Origin: Daejeonia sp002484105
Lineage (GTDB): Bacteria; Bacteroidota; Bacteroidia; Flavobacteriales; Weeksellaceae
Length of the DNA: 64,000 bases
Direction: 5' to 3'
Assembly (NCBI RefSeq): GCF_051175565.1
Contig: NZ_CP195105.1
Span: forward strand, 1,674,001 to 1,738,000
Shown here piece after piece: positions 25,794 through 33,222 of this stretch (position 1 is its first letter; each line of letters starts with the position of its first letter). A program made the translations under genes and the position numbers. The notes beneath the pieces were generated by a model. The model was not told where the DNA came from, made no database searches, and saw nothing but the letters and a program-made list of their open reading frames with translations.

Positions 25794-27419
25794 TTAATTG
25801 TTAGGACATGCCGGTGTTGTAAGACAACCCCATTTTGAGCCGTCGTAGATTTTCAGACAGTGGTTGGTAATGTCGTACACCATCATCCCTTCCACAAAAT
25901 TGTTGGTAGGAATGCCTACCGGATTCCCGGAAGTATTGTCAAATTCCACTCTGTTTACCACAAATCCTTTGGTTTTGGCTTCCAGAACCGTCCATGCACT
26001 TTGCCGTACCATTGGCCAGTTTCCGTTATCTGATCCCGCTCTTCCTAATGCTGTAATTCCGTGCTTTGTTGGTATGGTGGTACCTGCGTTTGTTACAGGA
26101 AGTTTATAGCAGTATTCTACTGGTGTATCTTCATCTGTAGCGGCATTATTGTCCGGATCTGTATCGGTAGTGGTATTGGAATCCGGTGTTGCAGTTACGG
26201 TATTAACCAGATTACCGGTATAGGAATTCGGAACATTCAGGGTAATGGTGTAGGTAACAGTACCGTCTTTAGGAACATTTACCAGATCTTTGATCACGTA
26301 ACCTGAGCCTTCCGACTCTATACTTGTGCCTTCAGAAGAAGCACCACCCGTTACTGTTGCAGAAACCACCGTTGCCATAGAATTATCTATGCCTGCAGGA
26401 AGTACATCTTTCACGGTTACGTTGGTAGCACCGAAAGGTCCGTTGTTTCCCACCACAATGGTATAAGTAACGGCTGTTCCCGGAGTATAGGTCGCGCTGT
26501 TATCTGTTTTGGTAACATAGACATCGGCATCGAAAGTTCTCGGACTGGTCACACAGTGCGCACCGTCATTGTTGTTGGTTACCGGTGAATCTCCGATGAG
26601 GGTAGCCACACCTGTGGTAGTATCGAACTGATAGAATCCTCCGCCGTTTCTGGCTCCGTAGATGATACCGTTTGCGCCAATCATCGCTCCGAAATCAATA
26701 AAAGTTATTCCTGTGGAGCCTATACTTTCTACTTCTCCTGTAATCGGGTCAATTGTGCTTAATGTTTCATCATATCCGTTCACAAAATATAGTTTTCCGT
26801 CGTTTTACATTATAGGCGAAATCAATGGCCCAGACTTCTTCACTGAGTGTAATTGGGGTGGCCGTTTGGGTGGAAATATCAATTTTGTAGATGACATCTG
26901 CTCCGGAGCCTGAAGAAGCCATCACATAGAAATTTCCGTCCGGATCAATCTCTCCGGCGGCATACAGTCTGCCGGATCCCAGTGCCCGAAGATCTGTAAC
27001 AACTCCAATTAAGGTAGAAGCTCCGGTATTTGGATTGATTCGCATCAAACTGTTTTTATTGCTTCCGGATGTGGATTCTATTGCATAGATAAATCCATCT
27101 TTGGGGTTGAATCCCATACCGTTATAGTAATTAGTTGCATCACCTATATTTATATAGGTTAATGTATCGCCATCACTTCAATACCTTTCAGGGTTTTGCC
27201 CTGAGAAAGAAACATATCGGTGGGGCAGGAGGCACAGGCATTAACTGTCGGATCCTGGGACGAACCAATGCCTTGTCCGGTACTTCCTACTGCTACCGGA
27301 ACTCCGTTGCTGTCCACAGGACCGGAAATACGGGTGTCCGGATTTAAATTGGAAAGTGTAATTTCGGCATCACCTTCCACAGAATCGGGACAACCATCAT
27401 TGTGTTTTTTCCAGAACAT
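25794..27419 (-). pseudogene. Degraded DUF11-repeat surface protein, two frameshifts and lost 5' end
   Basis: Three successive frames encode one protein: ACASCPTDMFLSQGKTLKG, then a propeller-like stretch (MGFNPKDGFIYAIESTSGS to FAYNV), then more of it and a DUF11 domain (VYVTKTDNSATYTPGTAVTY). The frame breaks near 27163, where one base is missing before DGDTLTYINIGDATNYYNG, and near 26805, where an extra C sits inside AAAACGACGG; without it the text reads KDGKLYFVNGYDE. There is no signal peptide: upstream the sequence runs straight into the TPR gene. DUF11 proteins are usually large secreted surface proteins. It is either a true pseudogene or partly a base-calling problem; the missing 5' end favours decay. 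Confidence 0.8.
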
Positions 27420-28227
27420 CAGCCGATTTTATATAATACTGTTGGGCTTTTGTGTATTCTTTTTCTCCCAAGAGAAAGTGACCGTAAAACCAGTATACAA
27501 TTCCCCGGCGTATGGTGTAGTATTCTTCTTTATCCAGAAGCTGAATCGCTTTTTCCAGGTAATATCTTGCCGAATCCTGCTTCGCAAGTGTTGTGGAATA
27601 GTAATTTCCGAGCACGGCATTTTTGAGGTCAGAATTGTCTATCTGAAGTCCTTTTTTGAAATATACCAGTGTAGAATCCGGATATTGATCCCGGATAAAA
27701 TCGGCACACACCGTATAAGGATTACTGATGAGGCGGCGGTATTCTGATGCCGGTCTGATTTTTTTGGAATAGTATATGGCTTTGGAGTTGTATTTCAAAG
27801 CAACGTTCGGAAGTCCCATCACGAAATTAAGCTGCCCGTATTCGTGATATAGACGAGTCCGTAAATATTCATCCTGCATTTCCGCCAGAAGTTCTCTGGC
27901 TTTGTTCAGGTTTGTTTTGGCTTTCTTGTAATTTCCTGTGGCTGCATAAGTGTTGGCGATATTAATGTATCCCAATATTTCTCCACGAGTATAACGTTGT
28001 TGTTTGGATATTTTGATGTATTTTTTATTCAGGCTGATGACTTGTTCTGTTTTTCCCTGAATTCGTAATTCTTCATTTTTTTCTATCAGTGCAGCGTCAA
28101 TATTTTCCTTGCTGAAATGTTTGCTGCATGCTGCAAGGAGGAAAGGTGCAGCAATTACTATTGTCCATATCTTAATTCTGACCGCTGTTTTCACATGTGT
28201 AGTAGATGTGATGGGTGTATACATCAT
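27397..28227 (-). pseudogene. TPR lipoprotein, C-terminally truncated at a deletion junction
   Basis: This 276-residue frame has a lipoprotein-like signal (VIAAPFLLAACS) and TPR helices (GYINIANTYAATGNYKKAKT, YWFYGHFLLGEKEYTKAQQY). It stops abruptly after KSADVLEKTQ, exactly where the DUF11 remnant becomes readable in another frame (overlap 27397-27419). Related Chryseobacterium proteins, as I recall them, continue with more TPRs, a TM segment and a C-terminal HTH. The missing tail here and the missing head of the DUF11 gene are best explained by one deletion. The shortened protein may still be made. Confidence 0.7.
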
Positions 28228-28379
28228 TTTATAGAGTAAAGGGTTTTGGTTCGAAAATTAAAAAAAATCTTTGTAGTGTTAAATTTAGTGGGTTGAAAAT
28301 TAACGGTTAGACATACATCATGAATACAACATCAGTTTATGTTTTTGTCACTCAAATTGTTGTGTTCTGTTTTCTTTTC

Positions 28380-28901
28380 TTTAGGAGATTATGGTAATGT
28401 ACGAAGCATTGTCTTTTATCCTGGTTACAAATCCTGTTTAAAAAATTGCCATATTTCTTGAGTAATGCGTGATAAATATTTTCAAAAATTAAAACGTGCC
28501 TTTTTTTATTCGCATCCGACAAGGTACTTCTTTTCAGAATATGATTTAATTGAATACCTGTCGTTTTCGCCGATAAATCAACCATTGCTCCTGATATTTC
28601 ACGAAGCTATGTATACTTTGAAAACGAACAAAAAGCATACTTGTCAAGTGATCTTTGGTCTTAAATCACTTGGGTATAGCGGTCTGAATCACATTTTCTC
28701 ACTTCTTTTTTTATGATAGAATCATCAATTAGAGAAGTTAGCGGTCAGAATTGCAAAGCAATCACGAATACCAAAAAAACAATAATGAAAATGAGAAATA
28801 CGTATTTTGTCGAAAAATGATTACTTTTACCCATCGCATTTTATGTTTCGTAATACAAATTTACAATGTTTTCAAGAAGCTGTTAAATTCGGACAACAAT
28901 G
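28380..28901 (-). mobile_element. Remnant of an IS4-type element related to the 29472-30855 copy
   Basis: On the minus strand a start-like MGKSNHFSTK (ATG 28834-28832) matches the intact transposase start MSKSNHFSTK. It continues in broken frames through KKEVRKCDSDRYT and REISGAM to LKRSTLSDANKKR and HALLKKYGNFL. It then jumps to a piece matching KTGFVTRIKD of the intact copy, so the middle of the gene is deleted. The right end CGGACAACAATG (28890-28901) equals the last 12 bases of the intact element's terminal repeat. No clear left end was found. Confidence 0.8.
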
Positions 28902-28927
28902 GTTATAAATTATCAAAAACAAATAAG

Positions 28928-29494
28928 ATGAAAAGAATTTTATTATTGGGTGCCATTGGGTTTTCCATTACTATTTCTGCACAAACTATCGCAGAACTGA
29001 AGAAAGAAATAAATGATATCAAAACAAGTATTGCGCATCTACACACAGAAATACAATCTGTAAAATCGGAAAATTTGTATTATAAAAAATCTCTGGAGAT
29101 AAACAAACCCATTGCACAGGGTAGGGTGAATGGTCTGGAGTTTACTGTTACCAATATTACTGGAAATAGAAAAGATAAAACTTTAGTTATTACGTATTTG
29201 TATAAAAATATTTCTAAAGAGGTAAGAAGGGATTATCATGGTACACAAGCCTATATTGTGGATGAAAGAGGTAATCAAACTAATACTTATGATGTTCTTG
29301 CAAGCAATAAGGGGGTAAGAGTGGAGCAAGTCCATCCGGATATTCCAATGAAAGGCTTTATAAAATTCAAACTTGATGAAATTGATTTCCCAGTAATAAA
29401 ACTGTTACATCTTCAATTTGCTTATGTGGGGAAAGAAATCGGACAGGGCAGTCAAAATGTAGTATTTAAATCATTGTTGTCCGATAAAAATTAA
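28928..29494 (+). CDS. Secreted coiled-coil protein whose last residues are supplied by an inserted IS
   Basis: This 188-residue protein has a signal peptide (MKRILLLGAIGFSITISAQ) and a coiled coil (TIAELKKEINDIKTS to VKSENLYYKK). A beta-rich C-terminal domain follows (GLEFTVTNITGNRKDKTLVI to LLHLQFAYVG). Function is unknown. The ATG at 28928 begins the signal peptide; the longer frame from 28751 would run through the IS remnant. An IS inserted at 29471/29472, so the final SLLSDKN is translated from the IS terminal repeat. Removing the IS restores the ending YLPVMWE and stop at 30885-30887. The change is small and the protein could remain functional. Confidence 0.75.
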   Translation: MKRILLLGAIGFSITISAQTIAELKKEINDIKTSIAHLHTEIQSVKSENLYYKKSLEINKPIAQGRVNGLEFTVTNITGNRKDKTLVITYLYKNISKEVRRDYHGTQAYIVDERGNQTNTYDVLASNKGVRVEQVHPDIPMKGFIKFKLDEIDFPVIKLLHLQFAYVGKEIGQGSQNVVFKSLLSDKN

Positions 29495-30855
29495 AATTAA
29501 ATTTTTAGAATGCACATATGGTTGATTGTCAGGTGTATAAAAGAGCAACTTTGTGATAATTCAAAAACAAGCTACCAATCAAAGGACAATTGATTGCCAT
29601 CGTCTCGGTCAATGACCCAGTCTTTTTCGGGGTTTTCTAAAAATTTCATTAGGTTGATATAATTGAACAAATGGATTTTGCAAAAACTGACTAAATTCGA
29701 AAATGCCCAATGCCGCTTCAATCTCTTTTTAATGACTGCAAGCAGAAGATTGACTATTAACACACAATAAATCTGTATTTTAATCGCATTTTCGTTATCT
29801 CCCAAAAAATATTTTAGTGGAAAATTTTGCTTCAACTGCTTAAACAACAGCTCAATCTGCCATCTTGTTTTATAAAGTGCTGCAATCATATCGGCTCTCA
29901 TTTCAAACAAATTGGTCAAAAACTCAAATTTCCTTTTATTGGCACGGTCATAGAAAACTACTTTTCGCAATCGTAATTTCGAGGTTTCTTTGTCCTTTTT
30001 TACTTCAACCTCGATAATTTCGTCCTTTAAAACACCGCTGTGAATATGCGATCCAATGTCTAATGCTTCAATGTTGATGTATGATGCACTATCCTTTATT
30101 CGGGTTACAAAACCTGTTTTTTGCTCCGTAAAATGAGCAAAAGCCTTGTAATCATTATATCCTTTGTCGAAAACATACACCGTGTTTTCATCGCATTGTA
30201 GTTTCTCCAAAAACTGATGGTCGTGTTTTTTGGCTTCGCTGAACCAAACCAAACTCGGAACAACTTCATCTGCATTAACAACTGTATGTACTTTAATTCC
30301 ACCTTTCTTTTTGCCTGTTTTGGGGTTTCTGCCAACGCCTTCCAAGATGTCTTTGAACAAGCTGATTGTGGTACTATCAAAGATTTTTACCTGCTTTTTA
30401 ATCACCTCTTTAATTCGGCTGTCCGACAAAAAATCACCATATTGTTTGAGCAATGCATGATAAATATTTTCAAAAACCAAAACATCTCTTTTCTTGTTGG
30501 CATCCGACAAAGTACTTCTTTTCGGAATATGATTTAATTGAAAACCTGCTGTTTTACCCGATAAACCAAGCATCGCTCCCGATATTTCACGCAGTGATGT
30601 ACATTTTGAAAACGAACAAAAAAGCATACTTATCAAGTGATCTTTCGTCTTGAACCGCTTTGTATAGCGATCTGAATCACATTTTTTAACTTCCTTTCTG
30701 ATAAGTGAATCTTCAATTAATGAAATCAGCTGTCCGAAAACGGATTTTGTAGAAAAATGATTACTTTTACTCATAGTTGTTTGCTGTGTCAGAACTTCAA
30801 ACTTACTAAAAAGAAGAGTAGCCTCAAAAGGCTACTCTTTTATCGGACAACAATG
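29472..30855 (-). mobile_element. Complete IS4-type insertion sequence, 1384 bp, 9-bp target duplication
   Basis: The terminal inverted repeats are perfect over 18 bp: CATTGTTGTCCGATAAAA at 29472-29489 and its reverse complement at 30838-30855. The target duplication TATTTAAAT is at 29463-29471 and 30856-30864. One transposase gene fills the element. It inserted into the last codons of the secreted coiled-coil gene. Perfect repeats and a perfect duplication indicate a recent insertion. Confidence 0.93.
29572..30774 (-). CDS. IS4-family transposase with DUF4372-type N-terminus
   Basis: This 400-residue protein has an N-terminal DUF4372-like domain (FGQLISLIEDSLIRKEVKKC to STLSDANKKRDVLVFE) followed by a DDE domain: VKIFDSTTISLF (first Asp), VYVFDKGYNDYKAF (second Asp) and YKTRWQIELLFKQLKQNFPL (YREK-type signature with the final Glu). 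The reading frame is intact and the ends are perfect, so the element is probably active. It is distantly similar to the transposase at 61.2-62.5 kb. Confidence 0.93.
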   Translation of the reverse strand: MSKSNHFSTKSVFGQLISLIEDSLIRKEVKKCDSDRYTKRFKTKDHLISMLFCSFSKCTSLREISGAMLGLSGKTAGFQLNHIPKRSTLSDANKKRDVLVFENIYHALLKQYGDFLSDSRIKEVIKKQVKIFDSTTISLFKDILEGVGRNPKTGKKKGGIKVHTVVNADEVVPSLVWFSEAKKHDHQFLEKLQCDENTVYVFDKGYNDYKAFAHFTEQKTGFVTRIKDSASYINIEALDIGSHIHSGVLKDEIIEVEVKKDKETSKLRLRKVVFYDRANKRKFEFLTNLFEMRADMIAALYKTRWQIELLFKQLKQNFPLKYFLGDNENAIKIQIYCVLIVNLLLAVIKKRLKRHWAFSNLVSFCKIHLFNYINLMKFLENPEKDWVIDRDDGNQLSFDW

Positions 30856-31080
30856 TATTTAAATATCTTCCTGTAATGTGGGAATAATACTTGATAATTC
30901 AGGTCTAACATTTGATTTTTTAAGTAGTATAAAAATTAACTGATTTTTCTGAATATAAAAATACCTTAAAACCGCATGATATTAACGCAGTATTACACAC
31001 AGCTTGAAGACATTAGCGAAGTATTTTTAAATATTGTTTTTTGGAATAATTGATGAGGATATTATTTTTCTGGTTTTTAA

Positions 31081-31112
31081 TTTTGTGTATTTGCAAAATA
31101 ATACTACTTTTG
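31081..31112 (+). promoter_or_regulatory. Promoter of tRNA-Phe
   Basis: TTTTG at 31081-31085, a 19-bp spacer and TACTTTTG at 31105-31112 match the Bacteroidota -33/-7 consensus (TTG and TAnnTTTG). The expected start near 31118 is 15 bp before the tRNA. The 190 bp before it, back to the IS duplication, hold nothing I recognise. Confidence 0.8.
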
Positions 31113-31132
31113 CACCACTCAAAATCAACGAA

Positions 31133-31205
<73 letters not shown>

Positions 31206-31207
31206 CA

Positions 31208-31235
31208 AAAAGCACTTTTATAAGTGCTTTTTTTT
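31208..31235 (+). terminator. Terminator of tRNA-Phe
   Basis: AAAAGCACTT (31208-31217) pairs with AAGTGCTTTT (31222-31231), followed by more T. Confidence 0.85.
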
Positions 31236-31376
31236 GTTTATTTCGTACAATTCCAACAATTTACGGTTTTTTTTAAAATTAATTTATCAATTTTTATCAA
31301 TATTGCGCTAACTATTCGGTAACACTTTATTAGTGGTTTTTATTCCTAATTTTGTGCAACATTAGAATTAAACAAT

Positions 31377-31517
31377 ATGGAAAAAACCCTAATTAATATT
31401 AGATTTAACCATAAAAATCAATTAGATAAAAACGGTTTTGCATCTATTCAAATAGAATTAAGGCTGAATGGTAAACGTAAATTTGTAGATACCAAAATTA
31501 AGGAAATTAAAAAGTAA
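31377..31517 (+). pseudogene. N-terminal stub of a tyrosine recombinase (arm DNA-binding domain)
   Basis: This 46-codon frame begins MEKTLINIRFNHKNQLDKNG and continues IQIELRLNGKRKFVDTKI before a stop. The pattern (I-x-I-x-F, then IQIEL-x-L-NGKRKF-x-x-T) matches the arm-binding domain that starts many Bacteroidota site-specific integrases, which continue for another 300-400 residues. Its place 170 bp after tRNA-Phe, a usual integration target, supports this. A TAnnTTTG box is at 31347-31354. No catalytic part is found downstream, so this is a remnant of a lost integrated element. No duplicated tRNA 3' end was found. Confidence 0.55.
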
Positions 31518-31673
31518 GCATTTAAATTGGTGGTCATGTATTATTTTTGTGGTAATGGGTAATGCATCAGATTTGTTGGTTTAAATATAAGTGATTGAGA
31601 AAAACAGGATTAACAAAAGCAGATATAATTTATAAATAATGAAAAAGATAAGTAGAGAATGTACAAAACCCCT

Positions 31674-31743
31674 GCTGCCCAAAGTTTGCAACTTTGAGCA
31701 ATGAGTAATTAAATTGGCTCAAAGTCGGGAGACTTTGCGCAGC
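31674..31743. repeat. Nested palindrome with two inner hairpins (REP/BIME-like)
   Basis: The outer arms GCTGC (31674-31678) and GCAGC (31739-31743) enclose two similar hairpins, CAAAGT-ttgca-ACTTTG (31680-31696) and CAAAGT-cgggag-ACTTTG (31720-31737). The two are themselves inverted copies (ACTTTGAGC against GCTCAAAGT). The whole 70 bp can fold like a cloverleaf. It directly abuts the broken end of the gene fragment at 31742. The 156 bp before it (31518-31673) hold nothing I recognise. Confidence 0.7.
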
Positions 31744-31999
31744 GGGTGGTGGAGAGACATGGCAGATACAGGCTTCCGGAGTGAATGCCGGTTATATTAC
31801 GTGTGTGAAATACCGTCCCGGGTCTCGCGGAGAAGAGGTGGTGGCTGTGGGCGACCGGCATGTTTCTTTTTCCCGGGACGGAGGCAGAACATGGACGAAA
31901 TTATCGGATGAAAGAGATCTTTATACCGCGGGCTGGCTGGATGCGCATACACTCGTCCTTGCCGGGAAAAACAGAATTTTGAGGATGAAAATAGAGTAG
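31742..31999 (+). pseudogene. 3' end of a BNR/YCF48-like propeller protein
   Basis: The frame reads GGGETWQIQASGVNAGYITC, then GEEVVAVGDRHVSFSRDGGR, TWTKLSDERDLYTAGWLD and LVLAGKNRILRMKIE before a stop. SxDGGxTW is the BNR/sialidase-type propeller signature, and the GC-richer codon use resembles core genes rather than the surrounding AT-rich DNA. Only about 85 codons remain; the upstream part is replaced by the palindrome at 31674-31743. The GTG at 31781 is an internal codon, not a real start. It is probably the leftover tail of a secreted propeller protein of about 340 residues (length from memory). Confidence 0.65.
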
Positions 32000-32081
32000 A
32001 AGCTGTTCATTTTGCAAATACATTTTCGGTGTTTTTTGTTGGGTTTGTGGTAAAATATGTTGTTGTAGTTGTACACACCCC

Positions 32082-32111
32082 GTCCTGCGGACACCCCTCT
32101 TATTAGAGGGG
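32082..32111. repeat. Pair of adjacent small GC-rich hairpins
   Basis: GTCC-tgc-GGAC (32082-32092) is followed at once by CCCCTCT-tatt-AGAGGGG (32094-32111). There is no T-run, so it is not a standard terminator. A similar CCCCT-AGGGG hairpin occurs near 61205-61216 inside the third IS. The rest of 32000-32081 is featureless. Confidence 0.5.
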
Positions 32112-32127
32112 AAGTTTTACGAGCTTT

Positions 32128-32412
32128 GGTGCGAGTTTTATGAATGTCGGTGCGAGTTTTATGAATGTCGGTGCAAGTTTTATGAATGTCGGTGCAAGTT
32201 TTATGAATGCCGGTGCGAGTTTTATGAATGTCGGTGCAAGTTTTATGAATGTCGGTGCAAGTTTTATGAATGTCGGTGCGAGTTTTATGAATGCCGGTGC
32301 GAGTTTTATGAATGCCGGTGCGAGTTTTATGAATAATGGTGGGAGTTTTATAAGTGCGGGTGGGAGTTTTATGAATGCCGGTTCGAGTTTTATATATGTG
32401 GGAAAGCGTTTT
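32128..32412 (+). repeat. 21-bp tandem array, 13 units
   Basis: Thirteen consecutive 21-bp units differ mainly at a few positions (GTC/GCC, GCG/GCA) and decay at the right end. Read on the plus strand from 32140 they encode the heptad M-N-V/A-G-A-S-F thirteen times, ending VGKRF and stop at 32413-32415. No ribosome-binding site, signal peptide or upstream coding context supports translation, so it is listed as a minisatellite. It begins 16 bp after the hairpin pair. Confidence 0.85.
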
Positions 32413-32636
32413 TAAAAGTATTGAAAAAAGCGTTGAACGTTTTGTCTTTTCAATGTTTTGATTTCTGTTTTGATTTTTCTTTTAATTTTTTTGATTGGTG
32501 AATTGGATAGTGTTGATTGGTTTGTATTGGGATGAGGTAACTGCGGAGATGGCTTTTACCTGTTTCTTTAGGTCTAAAGCAATGTGTACCCCATGTGTAT
32601 GAAACTGAACCTCCGGCAGATTTTCCCATTCGCCGA

Positions 32637-32700
32637 GGATCTGTTGTCCGGATTCTACAAACTGAATTTCTGTGTTGTACAGGTTTTGCCCTGTACATAG
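32637..32700 (+). mobile_element. Solo end of an IS4-type element (3' end of a transposase gene)
   Basis: On the plus strand the sequence reads DLLSGFYKLNFCVVQVLPCT and stop, against VLLSGFNKLNFCVVQVLSCT and stop in the intact element at 23619-24829. The last 51 bp align with about 45 identities, ending in the same CTA/TAG terminus at 32698-32700. Upstream of about 32637 the similarity is lost. It is the trace of an older insertion of a related element that was later deleted. Confidence 0.75.
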
Positions 32701-32746
32701 AAAATTTTTATAAATAAAATAATATTCTACATTTGTAGAATAAAAA

Positions 32747-32781
32747 CAGAATTTCTATTTTTACAGAAATTCTGCTTTTTT
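32747..32781 (+). terminator. Hairpin and T-run directly before a start codon
   Basis: CAGAATTTCT (32747-32756) pairs with AGAAATTCTG (32765-32774) and is followed by C and six T. The ATG at 32782 follows immediately. A perfect 8-2-8 palindrome (ATTCTACA-tt-TGTAGAAT, 32724-32741) lies just upstream. It may end read-through from the left or act as a leader structure. Confidence 0.55.
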
Positions 32782-33222
32782 ATGGCTACATCAAAATTTA
32801 TGTCAATTTCTGTTCTGCTGATTGTCCTGTCTTGTTCAACAAAAATGAACCAGTATCTGAAAACAGATAAGAATGTGCAGCTGCGCGATGGCCGCTGGAT
32901 TGAAAAGGAACGTGATCCATACGGCGAATACATCTCGAAGGGCAGATATATAAAAGGAGAAAAAACCGGACGCTGGAAAACGGTTTATCAGGGCAGAAAA
33001 TATCATCAGGAAAAATTCCGGAAAGGATATTCGGTGGTGAAATTTTACCATCCGAACGGAAAACTGATGGAAACCGGCAGGACGGAAACGAAAATTCTGC
33101 CGCAGGAACGTATCTGGCAAAAAACAGGCAACTGGAAGTATTACGATGATACCGGAAAACTTCTGCTCATCAAAAAATACTTTGATGGGCAACCGATTGC
33201 TGATAGCATTTTACAAAAATGA
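32782..33222 (+). CDS. Lipoprotein with MORN-like repeats
   Basis: This 146-residue protein has a lipoprotein signal (SISVLLIVLSCSTK). MORN/YwqK-like strands follow, such as YGEYISKGRYIKGEKTGRWK, VKFYHPNGKLMETGRTE and TGNWKYYDDTGKLLLIKKYF, of the form G-x-W/Y-x-x-G-K. MORN-like lipoproteins are common in Bacteroidota; function is unknown. The start may be ATG 32782 or the internal ATG six codons on (MSISVLL), which gives a more usual signal. Its last 12 bp overlap the convergent exporter gene. Confidence 0.7.
   Translation: MATSKFMSISVLLIVLSCSTKMNQYLKTDKNVQLRDGRWIEKERDPYGEYISKGRYIKGEKTGRWKTVYQGRKYHQEKFRKGYSVVKFYHPNGKLMETGRTETKILPQERIWQKTGNWKYYDDTGKLLLIKKYFDGQPIADSILQK

Noticed and set aside
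28300..28380. Left terminus of the IS remnant at the AATTGTTGT near 28356
   Set aside because: Only a partial resemblance to the terminal repeat and no matching target duplication could be seen.
32128..32412. CRISPR array
   Set aside because: Units are directly adjacent with no spacers and no cas genes occur in the window.
32140..32415. 91-codon protein made only of a seven-residue repeat
   Set aside because: No start signal, promoter or homologue support; treated as a DNA tandem array.
32450..32698. 82-codon minus-strand frame
   Set aside because: It overlaps a stretch that on the plus strand matches the 3' end of an IS transposase, so it is antisense to IS debris.
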